The translations under genes and the position numbers were made by a program. A stretch of DNA of 64,000 nt, taken from Tupaia tana (lineage: Eukaryota; Chordata; Mammalia; Scandentia; Tupaiidae). The notes beneath the pieces were generated by a model. That model was not told where the DNA came from. It made no database searches and worked only from the letters and a program-made list of their open reading frames with translations. Where the stretch lies: the NCBI GenBank assembly GCA_026018925.1, contig JAKSZU010000025.1:29169597-29233596 (forward strand), written 5' to 3'. The stretch's first letter is position 1; every line of letters begins with the position of its first letter. This document shows positions 11,231 through 22,875 of the stretch, piece after piece.

Positions 11231-12380
11231 TAAAGTATTTAAATATACCTGCTTCACCACAACCTTACTAAGTTTCTGTTTTTATCTTTTTTATTATTTT
11301 AATTTTGACCTTTCATGACCAGTTTGAACATTTTCCCATTGTGATTATTTCCGACACATTATATCTCTCATGTGAATCACCTATAAACATCCTTAAAGAG
11401 TTTAAGGAAAGCATTCCATAATTACTAATAAAGACAAAGTGCTCTAAAAGGTAGACTTTCCTCAGTGGAGAGGGTGCACAATAGTTTACACCTTCTCAAG
11501 TTTTCAACCTGTACCATTTGGTTTCTGAATGGGGAAACCACCGAATTAGACAAGGATCTCACAGCTATCACAGTATGTGCAGTGATACCCACGTGGAAGA
11601 TGGCAGCTGGATCTCACTCCATAGCACCTCCCGGGTTCCACAGCCAGGGCTTCTGGGGGTGGGGCTGGGCGGGAGCAAGCAGAGCAGAAATGGAAAACTG
11701 CCTAAAATGCAGCAGAGCTCAATAAGCAAATGAGCCATGAATAAATTCTTAGCAATTTCTGGACTAATTATCTACATACAAGGGAAGGTGTTATTTAAAC
11801 ATTCCTTATCCACGTTCCAACTCCTGAGTGCTATAACCTGTGATTTTATTTTCTCTTTCATGAATATACAGGTAAATAATATACAGTATAATCAACTCAC
11901 CTAACGTCACCGGAAAGATCTTCCTGTGCTATCCAGCTGTATAGACTTCCTAACTTTTGGAGCTTGTATCTAAATGTATTAGACAATGGAATCTGTTTAT
12001 AATTTGCCACCATCTTAATCTGCTCTAGGAATATTTTGAAAGATATATAGTCCATCTTCTGAGAGCACAGTGTATATTTAGGTATCTCAGAGTTTAGATT
12101 ATTGTTATTCCAGGGATTAAAATATAAATGTGAAGTATAAACTTAGCCTATGTATGTATCACTATAAACCTAGATTCAGAATTGTGGTTGATGAGTTAGG
12201 CGACTACCGCATCTAGATCTGAAATGCTCACTGATGTGAAGCCATTCATACTTGACCTCCCAGTATGGCTGCATGACTTACCACATTAAAGGGACATGTT
12301 CATTTTCTTAGTGCTTCAAAAATAATAAAATTGTACATTGAATTTAGAATTCAGAAGATATGGGTAAAACTCCCAAATCC
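11231..12380. other. AT-rich unique intron sequence
   Basis: Mostly non-repetitive AT-rich DNA; no exon or repeat family recognised. Confidence 0.55.
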
Positions 12381-12595
12381 AGGACTGCCCCTGCAGCACA
12401 GCGGCTAACTGCAGCGCAGAGAAAGCTGCATCCCACGTGGCCGGCCAAGGTTTGAACCCCAGACAGCCAGCCTGAAAACCATGCCAGGCATGTGCATGCA
12501 TACCCAAGGTGCTGATGGGGTGGACAGACGGACAGGCCTCGCTGGGTGTTTTCTCTCTCACGTATGCTCATGTCCCCTCTGGTATAACAAAAAAT
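12381..12595 (+). mobile_element. tRNA-derived SINE, second subfamily
   Basis: The head is gactgcccctgcagcacagc followed by ggctaac (box A-like) and ggtttgaacccc (box B-like). The body keeps the family's gcatgtgcatgcatacccaa. The tail is tctggtataacaaaaaatag. It is clearly related to the main family but diverged in the head. Confidence 0.8.
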
Positions 12596-13678
12596 AGTTT
12601 ACGGAAAGACTCTGTCTTCCTTCTTTGCTTTCCCTTTGAATGTTTTCTTCCACGTTCCATAATATGCAAGCTGCAGGGGCAAAATTGCCCTCTTTCTTTC
12701 AAGAAAGGGTTCTACTTTGCCTACTGTGTGACATGGGAGGTTGAAAGGGTGCTACAATTACCCATGGCTACATTTTAAAAACACCCCAAAACTTGTGAGT
12801 TTAAAATGCAAACATTTCTATTATTTATTCGTAATTCTGCAATTTGGGCAAAGCATGCTGGGGGCAGCTTGTTCCTTCTCCATGTATTTTGGGGATGGCT
12901 CACGTCTGCTCCAATGACGCCAGCTTGAGACAGCCAACTGGGACTCAAGAATTCACTTCCCAGATCTCATGCAAATCAGTGCTGGCTGCTGCTGGAAATC
13001 TTGGTTCTCCTCCTTGCGGCCCTCCACGTGGCTAGACTGGCCCTCACAGTACGGCAGTCAGAGTAGCATGGCCTTCATTCATAGCCACTGACTTTCCCAA
13101 GCACAAGGTGGAAGCTTCCGGGTCGTCTTAAGGTATAGTCGCAAGCAGACACGAGGTGGCTTGTACCACATTCTCCCCATTAAATCATACCATGGGGCCC
13201 CGTCCAGACTTAAGGAGACTCCATCCACAAGGCGTGACTCTCACCATCATGGTTCGCTGGGCACCAGGACAGCAGGCCACCACTGTGAATAACGGTTTTT
13301 GTGACCATGGTCTGGTGAGGACTGCGGGGAATCGCGCAGTGCCATGAAGAAAATGGGCTGAAAACAGAGCTGTGTCCCCAGTCATCCCTGGAATGTTAGA
13401 AAATGCTCAAGGAAGCAAAGCTGCATTTCCTCCTAAGTGTACTCACTATATGGTTTGCACATTTTCTGGAGTTGGGGGAAAATTAAAAGTTTAGATTTAC
13501 AGTTAAGAAATCTCAAACTTTCCACTCAACTTTTCTTATACCATGAATGAAAATGGTGATAATCAATAGCAAACAGTGCTGTAAAGGATTAAGTTGTCTA
13601 GCATTCACGACAAAGAAGCTATGCTAGGACGGAGTCAGACCTGGCTATTTGCTGTGACCTTTTTAATGTGGCAATTCC
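12596..13678. other. Unique intron sequence, nothing recognised
   Basis: No gene or named repeat is visible. Frames at 12844-13347 have no recognisable features. Confidence 0.5.
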
Positions 13679-13774
13679 TTAGGTACTACAGTAAAATACT
13701 CTCACCCTAACCCTAACCCTAACCCTAACCCTAACCCTTAGGTACTACAGTAAAATACCCTCACCCTCACCCTA

Positions 13775-13823
<49 letters not shown>

Positions 13824-13860
13824 TCCTAACCCTTAGGTATACAGTAAAATACTCTCACCC
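13679..13860. repeat. Interstitial telomere-like array with triplicated flank module
   Basis: Five perfect CCCTAA hexamers run at 13705-13734. A second array at 13758-13829 has ten CCCTCA units with one CCCTAA and one TCCTAA. A unique module, ttaggtactacagtaaaat + a(c/t)tctcaccct, precedes each block at 13679 and 13738 and recurs as ttaggtatacagtaaaat at 13833. The array is the C-rich telomere strand on +. Confidence 0.97.
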
Positions 13861-15553
13861 TACACCTACATGCTTATGGTTTGTATTATTCTCAACGGGA
13901 CAGATCCCAAATTGTCAAGTTACTTGAATTGATTTCTGGTAATTAACTTTGTTAGAATATTTGAAATGCAGTCAATTAATTTGATCTGTTCAGCAAAGTA
14001 CAATAAGATTTTTAGCATTACAGAATTTTTTTTTAGAATATTAGCAATAACTATATTTAAGGACATGGTGGACTCACATTACCCTCATCCAAATTTTGTA
14101 TTCAGTGAATGAACATGCGATTTTGGGGATTAGGCAGTATTTAGAAAACGTAAGCATCAGGGTTCTTTAGGATGGAATTGCTGAAGAGGCTGGAATATTT
14201 TACACACACTTAATGATTGATTTTACCTGCACCAAATATGAAGCAATGACAACTATATAAATTATTCAAGGACTGGTCATCCATATTGGGATTGTTTAAA
14301 GATCATTGCAGAAATCTGTCTGCAAAGTATTTCTCTTTATATTTATTTTTTTGCAAGTCTATATACAAAAAGATCTAGATCCATAGAGAAGGGATTAACA
14401 CCAGTTCTTTTGAATTGAAATTAAACATTTTAAAACATGCAAGTGATAATTGGGTGATATTTCCTTGTTAAAGCTCTCTTTGGTGGTTTATTTATCTTAA
14501 ACATCATTTTTGTCTTTCGGGGTCATCACGCAGTGACTCTCAGTGGTTTATTAAAAACCTCGGTTGCTCGAGTGCTTTAGGCTGCCTTGGCATGGGCACA
14601 TGGCCACATCCTCGTACTCCGAGTAGGGCTTCCAGTGTGAGAGGGTTTCAGACCACTGCCGATGCATTTCTAAGCGTCCTGTGTCAGAAAAGCCCAGCTA
14701 CTTACACAACTGCTCCAACCAGAACAGGGCAGAGCCAGACACAAAATGAAAGAGACCGATTTAGGCCAAGTGGAAAGGATCAATGTCTCCTAAAATGGGC
14801 CTTTCATTCTAGAGCTACCTTATCCAATCCCAAAAGCAGATAGAATAACCACCACTTACGTAGTTGTGATCTCTTCGTACCTGGAGACAAGGACCACTTT
14901 TTAAAGATTTCCATGTTTTAATGCAACTGGAGACATCGTGTTTGAAGGGGAGGTATTTTGGTGTTTGCGTGTAGGGAGTTAGAGATCCCAAGTATCGACT
15001 TATAAGTCATGTGGCTTTGAAATATTCATAAAAAATAATAACTTTTTAAAAAAATAATAACTTTTGGGGCCTCAGTCCTGTACTCTCATGAAGTTGTTTT
15101 GAAGATATGCCCAGAGATCATCAAATTACTTTTAAAATGACAGGACATGGCATTATGAAGACCAGTGTCACTAACAACAAAGTAAGACATGCCTGCATAG
15201 CTGGCCTACAAACAATGCAGCGAGAAGTCCAGGGAGATCGCACACGTCTTATTTTTCTAAAAACATGCTCACTTAAAAAGTGCATACAGGACCCAAAGTA
15301 GCCAATGCTTTGTGACCCATTATTCTTGAAGTCTTAACTCGTGTTTTATTGACTCTCGGTGTACAATTTTGGAGGTAACTGTCCCATGTTTTCCTGACTG
15401 GCTGGGAACAATCGTTTCTTAGCTGCGACCCAGAAGGCTCGTGGCTGGTATGAAGAGAGACTGGCCTGCTGGTGCGGCTTCTCCAGGTGGCTTGTAGCTG
15501 TGGTGGGGGTTGTGGGCTGCAATGCTGATCGTTCGTTTCTGTGTCCTTCTCAG
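13861..15553. other. Unique intron sequence up to the exon acceptor
   Basis: AT-rich and non-repetitive; I recognise nothing except the polypyrimidine tract and AG that end it. Confidence 0.55.
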
Positions 15554-15726
15554 CCATCGGCAGGACCCTCATCCCCCGCTACTTCAGCACCGTGTTCGAA
15601 GGTGGAGTGACCGACCTGTATTACATCCTCAAACACTCGAAGGAGTCCTACCACAACTCCTCCATCACCGTGGACTGTGACCAGTGCGCCATGGTCACTC
15701 AGCACGGGAAGCCCATGTTCACCAAG
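15554..15726 (+). CDS. LDB2: LDB2 internal exon (LIM-binding/dimerisation domain, first of three in window)
   Basis: This exon encodes 57 complete residues plus two leading bases. The two bases (CC) complete a codon split with the upstream exon; a preceding A would give Thr, which fits the family's RYT-IGRTLIPRYF context. The peptide runs from IGRTLIPRYFSTVFEGG to TQHGKPMFTK and lies in the N-terminal self-association domain of LIM domain-binding proteins. Residues such as KHSKESYHNSSITVD match LDB2 as I remember it, and LDB1 differs there. The family protein is a nuclear adaptor that dimerises and bridges LIM-homeodomain and LMO factors with partners such as SSBP. The acceptor is a pyrimidine stretch ending ttctcag at 15551-15553 and the donor is AAG|gtatgc. 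The exon ends in phase 0 and joins 22753 in frame. One oddity: codon 15688-15690 is GCC (Ala), where I recall Thr. The open frame continues past both splice sites, so the ORF edges are not the exon edges. Confidence 0.97.
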
Positions 15727-18700
15727 GTATGCGGGCGCAGTAGCATGCTGGCCTTTCCTTCTCTGACTGAATTAAAGGGTCGTCGTGGCCATTTTCTTCT
15801 GGAGCTTTGGACTGATTTCTTGTCTCTCAGCCCTGTTGTGAATCTCTTGTTTGGGGCGCAGCTAGGCTCTCGGTGAGCACGGTGCCACCAGCCCCGAGAC
15901 TGAGCAGCGGGGTGGGACGTGAGGGCGCAGAGCTAGCAGCAGAGGCCCGGTGGCCCGTTTAGCTGCTCGGTAGAACTTTCTGTTCTTGCGTGGAAGGTCC
16001 TCTGTCGCTGCAAACATTCTCCTAGGTACTCTGGTGGTGTTCGGCTCTGTGCTAAAAGGAAATCATCCTTAAAGCTAAATCTGAATTCCAACAAACAGGA
16101 AAAAAATCCACTAATTACATCCCAACTGGTCATCATCCTTAAGGAACATAAAGATATAAGTGAAGGTGATGAAACTCAGAGTTTAAAGGTTGTTTTCCCA
16201 TTGTTGCTACTTCGTGGTGGGTCAGTGCATCCACCAGGCAGCTCGGCAGTGACACAGTGGGGCCATAAGTTGGTTGTAAAAGAGCGAATGAGAAAAGCAG
16301 AAGAGAGAACAGCTGTTAGGATCAGACAACGCAATATTTAAGACTGAATTCAAGGCCTGGAAAGGATGTGAAATGAAAAAAATAATAGATGTAGTTCCGT
16401 TTTGTATGCACTTTACACCTATGGTCCTTTCTGCACTGAGGGTTGACGTGCGGAAAATTCTCTACGGGTGGACACCTTCTGTAACCCTGCAGATGGTCCT
16501 TTATGTCCTCTCCCAAGTCAAAACCAGTACGAAGTAGTATTTAGTCACAGAATCTGGCAAACAATTTTATTTTATTGAGTACTAGCTCATTGCATTATGG
16601 CTAAGACTCACTCTGAAACTAACTTGTGATATTAATGATAGCAGCAATCTATTCTAGTCCAAAACCCGAGTGACAGCGCTCTTTGTAGTTAAGAGAAGCT
16701 CAATTATCATGGTTAATTCCAAAAGCCCAAATTACAAAACTGAACATAGGTTTGTTTTGCTGCAAGAATAGAAAGAAATGTTTCCTATTTGTTCATTGAT
16801 CTTATTGGTGCAGTGTAAGCTGTGAAGTGCTCAGATGGATGTACAAATACAATGACAAAGGAAGGGGTTACCAAAAACGACATCACTTCCACGATATCTT
16901 GGTTTTGTCAGTAGAGAGTTTAAATGTGGGAAGAGCAGGATTTCTCTCTTTTCTCCTGTCTCAATGGTTGGGCAGAGAACGAGGTTGTCGTTCAAAGGCA
17001 AAATGCTTCATATTGAATTCAGACTGCTAGGAAGAGGGTTTTACTACATGGGGAGGGATGGCCACCTAGGAGACGGCTCAGTCCGCCCGTGTCTCGCTTC
17101 CTCTGCACAGGTGGGGCATTTACTTACTCTTGTAGATCATGCTGATACACAGTCCTTTCCTTTCCAGTGTTACGAAGTCTGCTGCAAAGAAAGACTTTCT
17201 CTGCTGCTTTGTTTACATGTTTTTTCTCTAGGCTTAATGTTGCTTTTAGGTAATTCAGGAGAAGTATGCCAACTCTTTGTGCATTAAGGGGGAAAAGCCG
17301 TGGCAATTAAACAAAGCTTTGCCGTCATTAAGGAGCTGCCTGGGAAGCCTGTAGCCTTGAAAATAAAAGCGCATTTCCCAGTAGCCCTTTATACACGGAC
17401 TCAATCTCTCCCGTTCTCAGGCCAAGACTTGCTCATGAACGAGCACCGTTGCTCTGAGAGTACGTGCCAAGCCGTCAGGGCTCATGTCAGATCAGAAAGA
17501 CTCCCATTCTTCCAATGAACTGATGGAGTGCTACTTCCTCTCAAATTAGGAAACAAAGGTTGTCCTCTGTTACATCTTTTTTACCCTGGAATGCTCCTTT
17601 CTCCTGTGGTTGAGTTGAGGCATGCCACGCAGACCCAAGGCTCTCCTGAACACAGCTCCCCTGACCCAGGGCATCAGTTTCCGGATCTTACACCACTCCA
17701 CAGGGTGCACTTGCCACTCTGGTAACGCGCATTTCCATATCATGATGAGAAACACCCCTCATTCTGGGAAATGTAGCCTAGCTCTGTGGATTTCGTCCAG
17801 ATGCTAATTACACACTTTTATTTTCAGCAAATTTGGAAGGACTCATTTTTTTCTTTTTCCTTTTTTGCTCCTTGATGACTTCTATACTACCTAAAGAGCC
17901 TTTCCATTTTCATTTGTTCTCATATTAATTAAAAATTACTCATGTTTATGTAAACACTATGCTATTTGATACAAAACAGTGGCAAATGCCTGACACCACA
18001 AAGTAAAGGCCTTCGGGAGCCTGTGCCCGTTTAAAGGGGGCCTGCTGTCAGCACACGGCTCCCCCGGCCCGATCCGTGTGGACAGCACCGATGCTCTTGT
18101 CCCCGGTGTAGCATGTGACCCCATGGTTCCAGGTTGCCGTTATGAAAACCTGGTCAACTGCTGTCAAAACGCAGCCATGGCCCTATCAGTGGTGATATTA
18201 CACAGTCCTCAGGAGCCTAGTAAGTGTTTTGCAATTTCCTGATACCAGGGACATTACGGATTTTGGATAAATACATAATTAGAATTTTAAAACTCACATT
18301 ACAAAGTTTTCTGTTTTCAGTCTTTGAATCAAATCAAGGTTTAATATTGAGAAAAGCTTCAAGCGTTCCGTAAGCCAAGACCCTTGAGTTACATTTCCAT
18401 TTGAGAAGCAGACGCGGGCAGACGCTGAGAGGAGGCCCCTCTAGGGCACGTGCTGGGCATCTTTAGGTTTTACAAACTGGAGCAACAACATGGCCCTACC
18501 TCGGTCACTCTGCAAACGCGTGCTGTGTCTGTTCTGTTCTCGATTACTCAAAAGACATTGCTCACTACCGTAGAAGGCACCGTGGAAGGGCACCGCCCGG
18601 TTCTCCTGTGGACACTCGCTTAGCGCTTGGCAGTAGCCCAGCCCTTATCGTCATCTGCGAGCCACGCTGTGCGAGTCTCCTCCTCTGTGACCCTAACCGA

Positions 18701-19199
18701 CTACGTGCCCACGGTCACGCTGCTCTAATGCACACACGTGTGTTTCTCTGTATTTCTCTTCAGTGAAATGCCAGCTCTACGTAGCTGCAAATCTGAAAGC
18801 TCTGTTCCAGGCCTGCTGTTCTAAGCCCTGAGACGATGAAAAATAGTCCCTACGAAGCCCCGATTTCATAGAAGCCATGCAGGAACCTTGTGGTACACGT
18901 GTGGTCAATGTTGCTTTACAGTCAAAGAAAGAAAAGGGTTAAGAAGCTCCTGGTAGTCTGAGAAATGCTCCTCTTCGTCCCGTTCTGGCCCAGCCTCGGC
19001 GAGCACGTGACCTGCTGCCTGCCAGCCTTCCTGTTGATCCTCTGGAGACCATCTGTGCTGGGGGCACTGATTAGAGTGTGTCTGCTGGGATTACATCTTT
19101 CCTGTTGCCATGCCAACTAATCAGCTGATTTGGGTTGCCACAGAAACAAAATGGCAGCACTCGCAGCACGGAGACATGGATTCAGCACAACAGAAAACG

Positions 19200-19480
19200 C
19201 GTTCTTAATTGGGGACCCTTTTGATTTTGGATTCCAAGTGAAAGGCAGCTTTAAGAAGAAAAAAAAAAGGCCAGCTTTAGATAAAAGCTACATTAATCGT
19301 ATTGATTAAGAGAAAGGCGTAGAATTTTTCTGAAGAGAGAAGACATTAATTCCCCTTTATAGGCCATGCCCATTTTCCGCCATTTCCAAACAAAACATAC
19401 GCATGTTTTATGTGCCTCTATTCCATTTGCTGATGGTTTCATATAAAACAAATTGCAAAGCCTTCAGATTCCTTTAGCTT
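19200..19480. promoter_or_regulatory. AT-rich, repeat-free block with inverted homeodomain-type half sites (candidate only)
   Basis: A perfect inverted repeat TTAATC-GTATT-GATTAA lies at 19293-19309. Further ATTA-type words and a pyrimidine-free neighbourhood surround it, and no mobile element is recognised here. Regulatory function is inference from composition only; no conservation data are available. Confidence 0.2.
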
Positions 19481-20035
19481 CTGTGATGGGACAGAGGGCA
19501 CCTGGGGTACCCGGCCCCCGGGTAAAGCTGTAGGTGCAGTCGCTCGGGAAGGCCGGCAAGGGCCACGTTCTCCCCATCCTTTCAGCCAAGGGAGTCACTT
19601 ATTTTTCCTTAAAGAAAAAACACCCAACATGGTAAATTCAGACTCGAGTCTAAGAATTCCCATCTTATACATGACGAGCCTTGGATAAAAATGACTCTGG
19701 TTTTGACTGAAAAAGGAGGAGCCCAAGGCCTGTCCCAGTTTTCTGTTTTGTAGGTCTGTGACAATTTGCAAGGAAGGTGCCCAGCTGGCTCACTGTGTCA
19801 CACAGAAGCAAGAGCACAATTAAACTGGACCTTGCAGATGCTCCAGTTGTGGATTCACTGGAAGGACTGCATACTGCCTCCCATTACAGAATTCCACCCA
19901 GCAGGAGTGGGCCAGAACCTCCCCCTGCTCTGGACTTGTTGCTGATAAACACAGAACAAATAGATTAGATAATAAAAAAGCCTGACATTTAACTGGCTAA
20001 TATTTGTTTAAATATCCAATAATCCCCTATCAAAA

Positions 20036-20111
20036 AAAAAAGAGAGAAAGAAAAGAAAAAGGAAGAAAGGACGAGAAAAAGAAAAAGGAAAAAAAAGAGA
20101 AAGAAAAAGAA

Positions 20112-20166
<55 letters not shown>
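20036..20166. repeat. Purine tract: (A/G)n running into (GA)n
   Basis: The stretch begins with irregular aaaagagagaaag-type purines and ends with a pure GA run of about 40 bp (about 20123-20165). The charged ORF across it is an artefact. Confidence 0.95.
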
Positions 20167-20169
<3 letters not shown>

Positions 20170-20879
20170 ATGGCACCCAGATATCTGTCCTGTGTGGTCA
20201 GATGCTTGCTAATTTCAGCCTTGCTTCTGCGTCGCTCTGTTGTAAACTGTCACTGTGGGTAGTTTCTGTCACACCAACACCCCGGGGGAGCTGTGTGGCT
20301 CCGTCTCCACGTAAACCCCTCTGAAAACTTTGATAAATTAGTTCCAACGCCAAGGATGACCCAAGGGAGCAGGTGGGAAGTGGACATCTTCCCATTCTCA
20401 CGCACTCAGCTCTCGTGGCCAGGATGCCAGGAAGGAGGCTCTGAAGGTGACTTCACTGAGGAGTTGTGGAACAAGAGGCCCAAAGGCCTGAAATTACCCA
20501 CAGGTCCTGCTAACTGGATTGGAGGCAGAGGTCCTCAGCCAGATTATCAATAATTTTCTTAGTGTTTCTGAGACCTCTGATGGCTCGAAGGCAGGAGATG
20601 TCATGGCTTCGTGGGGAGGGCTCTCACTGGCCCTTGTGACAATTCTCCTCTGGCGCGTGGCTTGTCTAAGGGGGGCACCACTCAGAGTGAGGTCCGCGCC
20701 CGGACCCAGTCACTGGTCGTTCGTGTATTAGCTTCCCAAAGAGGAAAGTGACGACTAATGTTTCATAAACACTGGACATAAAATGTTAACCGTCTTCATG
20801 AACTATAGTTCTAGAAGTACTGATACCCCATACACTGCGATTAATTTCTTTGCACAGTTATTTATTTATAAAAATGTTT

Positions 20880-21124
20880 TAAAGTTCCCAGAGTGAGACG
20901 TCTGTAGCCTACTGGCCCGCTGCTGGTCGAGCCCCAGCCCTTGAGAAGCACAAGCCCAGGTGCGTGCAGGCCCCAACTGCTGACAGGGTGCAGAGGTGGG
21001 GGAGGGACCGCGGTGTGACCACGCCCCGTTGGAGTGACCCCTCCCCTGCTCTTTGTCTTTCTGGCGAGCTGAAAGTGCTCTGGAGATTAAAAACATAAAA
21101 ATGAAAGTAAAAGTTTCCAGAGTG
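20880..21124 (+). mobile_element. tRNA-derived SINE, old and diverged, with 15-bp target-site duplication
   Basis: Aaagttcccagagtg at 20880-20894 and aaagtttccagagtg at 21110-21124 differ by one base. Between them are a head remnant (gtctgtagcctactggcccg), the body (aggtgcgtgcaggccccaac), a short tctttgtctttctggcgagc tract and an A-rich end. Confidence 0.75.
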
Positions 21125-21188
21125 TTGTGTGTTTGTTTTTCACGTACGAAATCTTTCACCATAAAAGCGTGATCAAAATCCCAATAAA

Positions 21189-21310
21189 TTGGGGCCAGCA
21201 GGTGGCGTGGTGGTTAAGATGCTGGACTCCCACATGGCTGACCACAGTTCAAGTCTCAGATCTGGCAACTTGCTTTTTCTCTCTTTCTCTGGTTAAATTG
21301 AATAATAATA
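21189..21310 (+). mobile_element. tRNA-derived SINE with internal deletion
   Basis: The head is well kept: gggccagcaggtggcgtggt, then ggactcccacatggctgacc and box B-like agttcaagtct. After the B box it jumps straight to the CT tract (gctttttctctctttctctgg), so most of the body is missing. Confidence 0.88.
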
Positions 21311-21539
21311 ATAGATAAATTAAGTTAAATGAATAATTGTAAAAAAGAAGAAGCCCAGTATACTAAGAAAGATAAAGTCAAAGTTGCTCTGGTAGAATCC
21401 AGAAATAAACTGAGACCTCCAAGTGTGGGTGGAGGCCAAGCCCTCCCGGCCTCTGCCTGAGATACGCTACCACCCTTTGGCTCTCACACATCATGGAAAC
21501 ACTTGTCTGGGTTCTGGGTTCTTTTTATTGCCGGGGACA

Positions 21540-21674
21540 GTACAAGGGAACTTCAAAACGTTTGTGAAAAATGGGGTTAAAGTGAGCGTCCATTAGGCTA
21601 CAAAAACATTTGAAATTCACACACAGATTCTGCATTACAGCTTTCTAGGAGCTTTCTGAGGACCCACTTGTATT
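21540..21674. mobile_element. Short DNA-transposon-like element with terminal inverted repeats (copy B)
   Basis: The left end tacaagggaacttcaaaacg and the reverse complement of the right end (tacaagtgggtcctcagaaag) share tacaag and a similar following stretch. The length is about 133 bp and TA flanks both ends. This fits a non-autonomous Tc1/mariner-type element, but the family name is not certain. Confidence 0.5.
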
Positions 21675-22752
21675 AGAGTCTACACACGTAATTTTATTCA
21701 TGTTTTTTTCCTCAACAATTCTACGTAAAAACATCATTGTCCTTGTTTTGCAGGTGAGGACACTGGAATTTAGGGATTATATTGATTTTCTCAGGTTTAG
21801 CCCCGCCTGGTGCCAGGGCCCCAATCCCTGCACCCTTCCCTAAGGCAGAGGGGAGCCGTTACGGCCGCTGCTGCTCGGACTGGACTGCTCCGCCACCACC
21901 CCTGTTCTGCAGCTGACATGGCTCGGGGTGTGATTGCCTAGCCTTTCTTCCCATTTCTGGGTCATTAATGGTGAAAAGAACAGTAAATTAGGTAGGAGCT
22001 GCGTGCTAAAAATGATACGAATATCAAAAGGAGATAAAAATGCTGCCCCGTTGCCGAACAGTCCATCAAGGAAGAGAGCCTCTGAAACTCTATTATGTTT
22101 CATTAATTATATATGTTTTTCTTAAAAGATAAAAAGCCCCATCCCCCAAGACTGGCCTTGTGCAAGCATACTACGTCATTGTGGTGTGATGACACCAGTA
22201 AGAGTCTCTAAACTTGCCTGTATTTTCCATGTCTGTGGGAAGCTGATACCCACTGCCTTGGTTAAGCATGGGCCGTTAAAGTTTTTCTTTGGAAATGAAA
22301 GCTTCCTGTAGTTGAGTAACCTCGTAATATCCCACACGTATGCGTACATGATTTTGCTGGGTACTTGCTCCCAGAGGACATCAAGATTAGAACGCAAGCT
22401 CCCAAGCTAGAAGCAGGAACAGGAAGCTGGGAGGGCGCCGTGGGTGGCAGGCCCTGTTTGCTGGGAGTTTCTGAGCCAGAATCCCTGAGGATGGCTCAGT
22501 CCCCACAGTCGCAGATGGAGAGGCTCCTAGATTTGGGCAGTAACCGGCGGGCTTCTCCTACCAAGGCCAGCAGGTGGCTTCACTTCTGCAGGATCAATCT
22601 TAGCACTGACACTTGTCCCCAGTGCCATGGATTAACCCTTGTCACGTCTCTGATAGGGGCCAGCATGGCCCAAGGACAGTACAGAGACCCTGCTGAGCAG
22701 GTGATGAGTGGCTTCCACCAAGTGGAAACGAACGAGTGTCTTCTGTCTCCAG

Positions 22753-22875
22753 GTGTGTACAGAAGGCAGGCTGATCCTGGAGTTCGCCTTCGATGACCTC
22801 ATGAGGATAAAAACCTGGCACTTCACCATCAGACAGTACAGGGAGTTGGTCCCGAGGAGCATCCTAGCCGTGCAC
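22753..22875 (+). CDS. LDB2: LDB2 internal exon (second in window)
   Basis: The exon is 123 bp, exactly 41 codons, phase 0 at both ends. It starts VCTEGRLILEF and ends RSILAVH. The core DDLMRIKTWHFTIRQYRELV is a hallmark of the LIM-binding domain, and IRQYRELV favours LDB2 over LDB1 (IRQHRELI in memory). The acceptor is ttctgtctccag at 22741-22752 and the donor is CAC|gtaagt, an ideal U1 match. It continues directly from the exon ending at 15726 and into the exon starting at 25315. Two positions differ from the family sequence as I remember it: GCC at 22786-22788 (Ala for Thr in EF-x-FDD) and GTG at 22870-22872 (Val for Met in SILA-x-H). Both are single A-to-G changes. No frameshift or stop is present, so the exon looks functional. 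The long surrounding open frame (22708-23307) includes intron sequence. Confidence 0.97.

Larger units (their letters stand above)
1..15553 (+). other. LDB2: LDB2 upstream intron (partial, 3' part)
   Basis: No coding exon was recognised upstream of 15554. The segment ends in a normal polypyrimidine tract and AG. It holds two minisatellites, a GAAA tract, seven SINE copies, L1 and L2 relics and a telomere-like array, all listed separately. The preceding exon of the family (ending about ...GPKRYT) is not visible, so the intron extends beyond the window. Confidence 0.85.
15727..22752 (+). other. LDB2: LDB2 intron between the first and second exons here
   Basis: This 7026-bp intron has a gtatgc donor and a ctccag acceptor. 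From 15727 to about 20035 I see no clear repeat; the sequence is unique and largely AT-rich and includes an AT-rich block at 19200-19480. A GA tract, two SINEs and a TIR-bounded element lie between 20036 and 21680. Nothing was recognised from 21680 to 22752. Confidence 0.92.
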
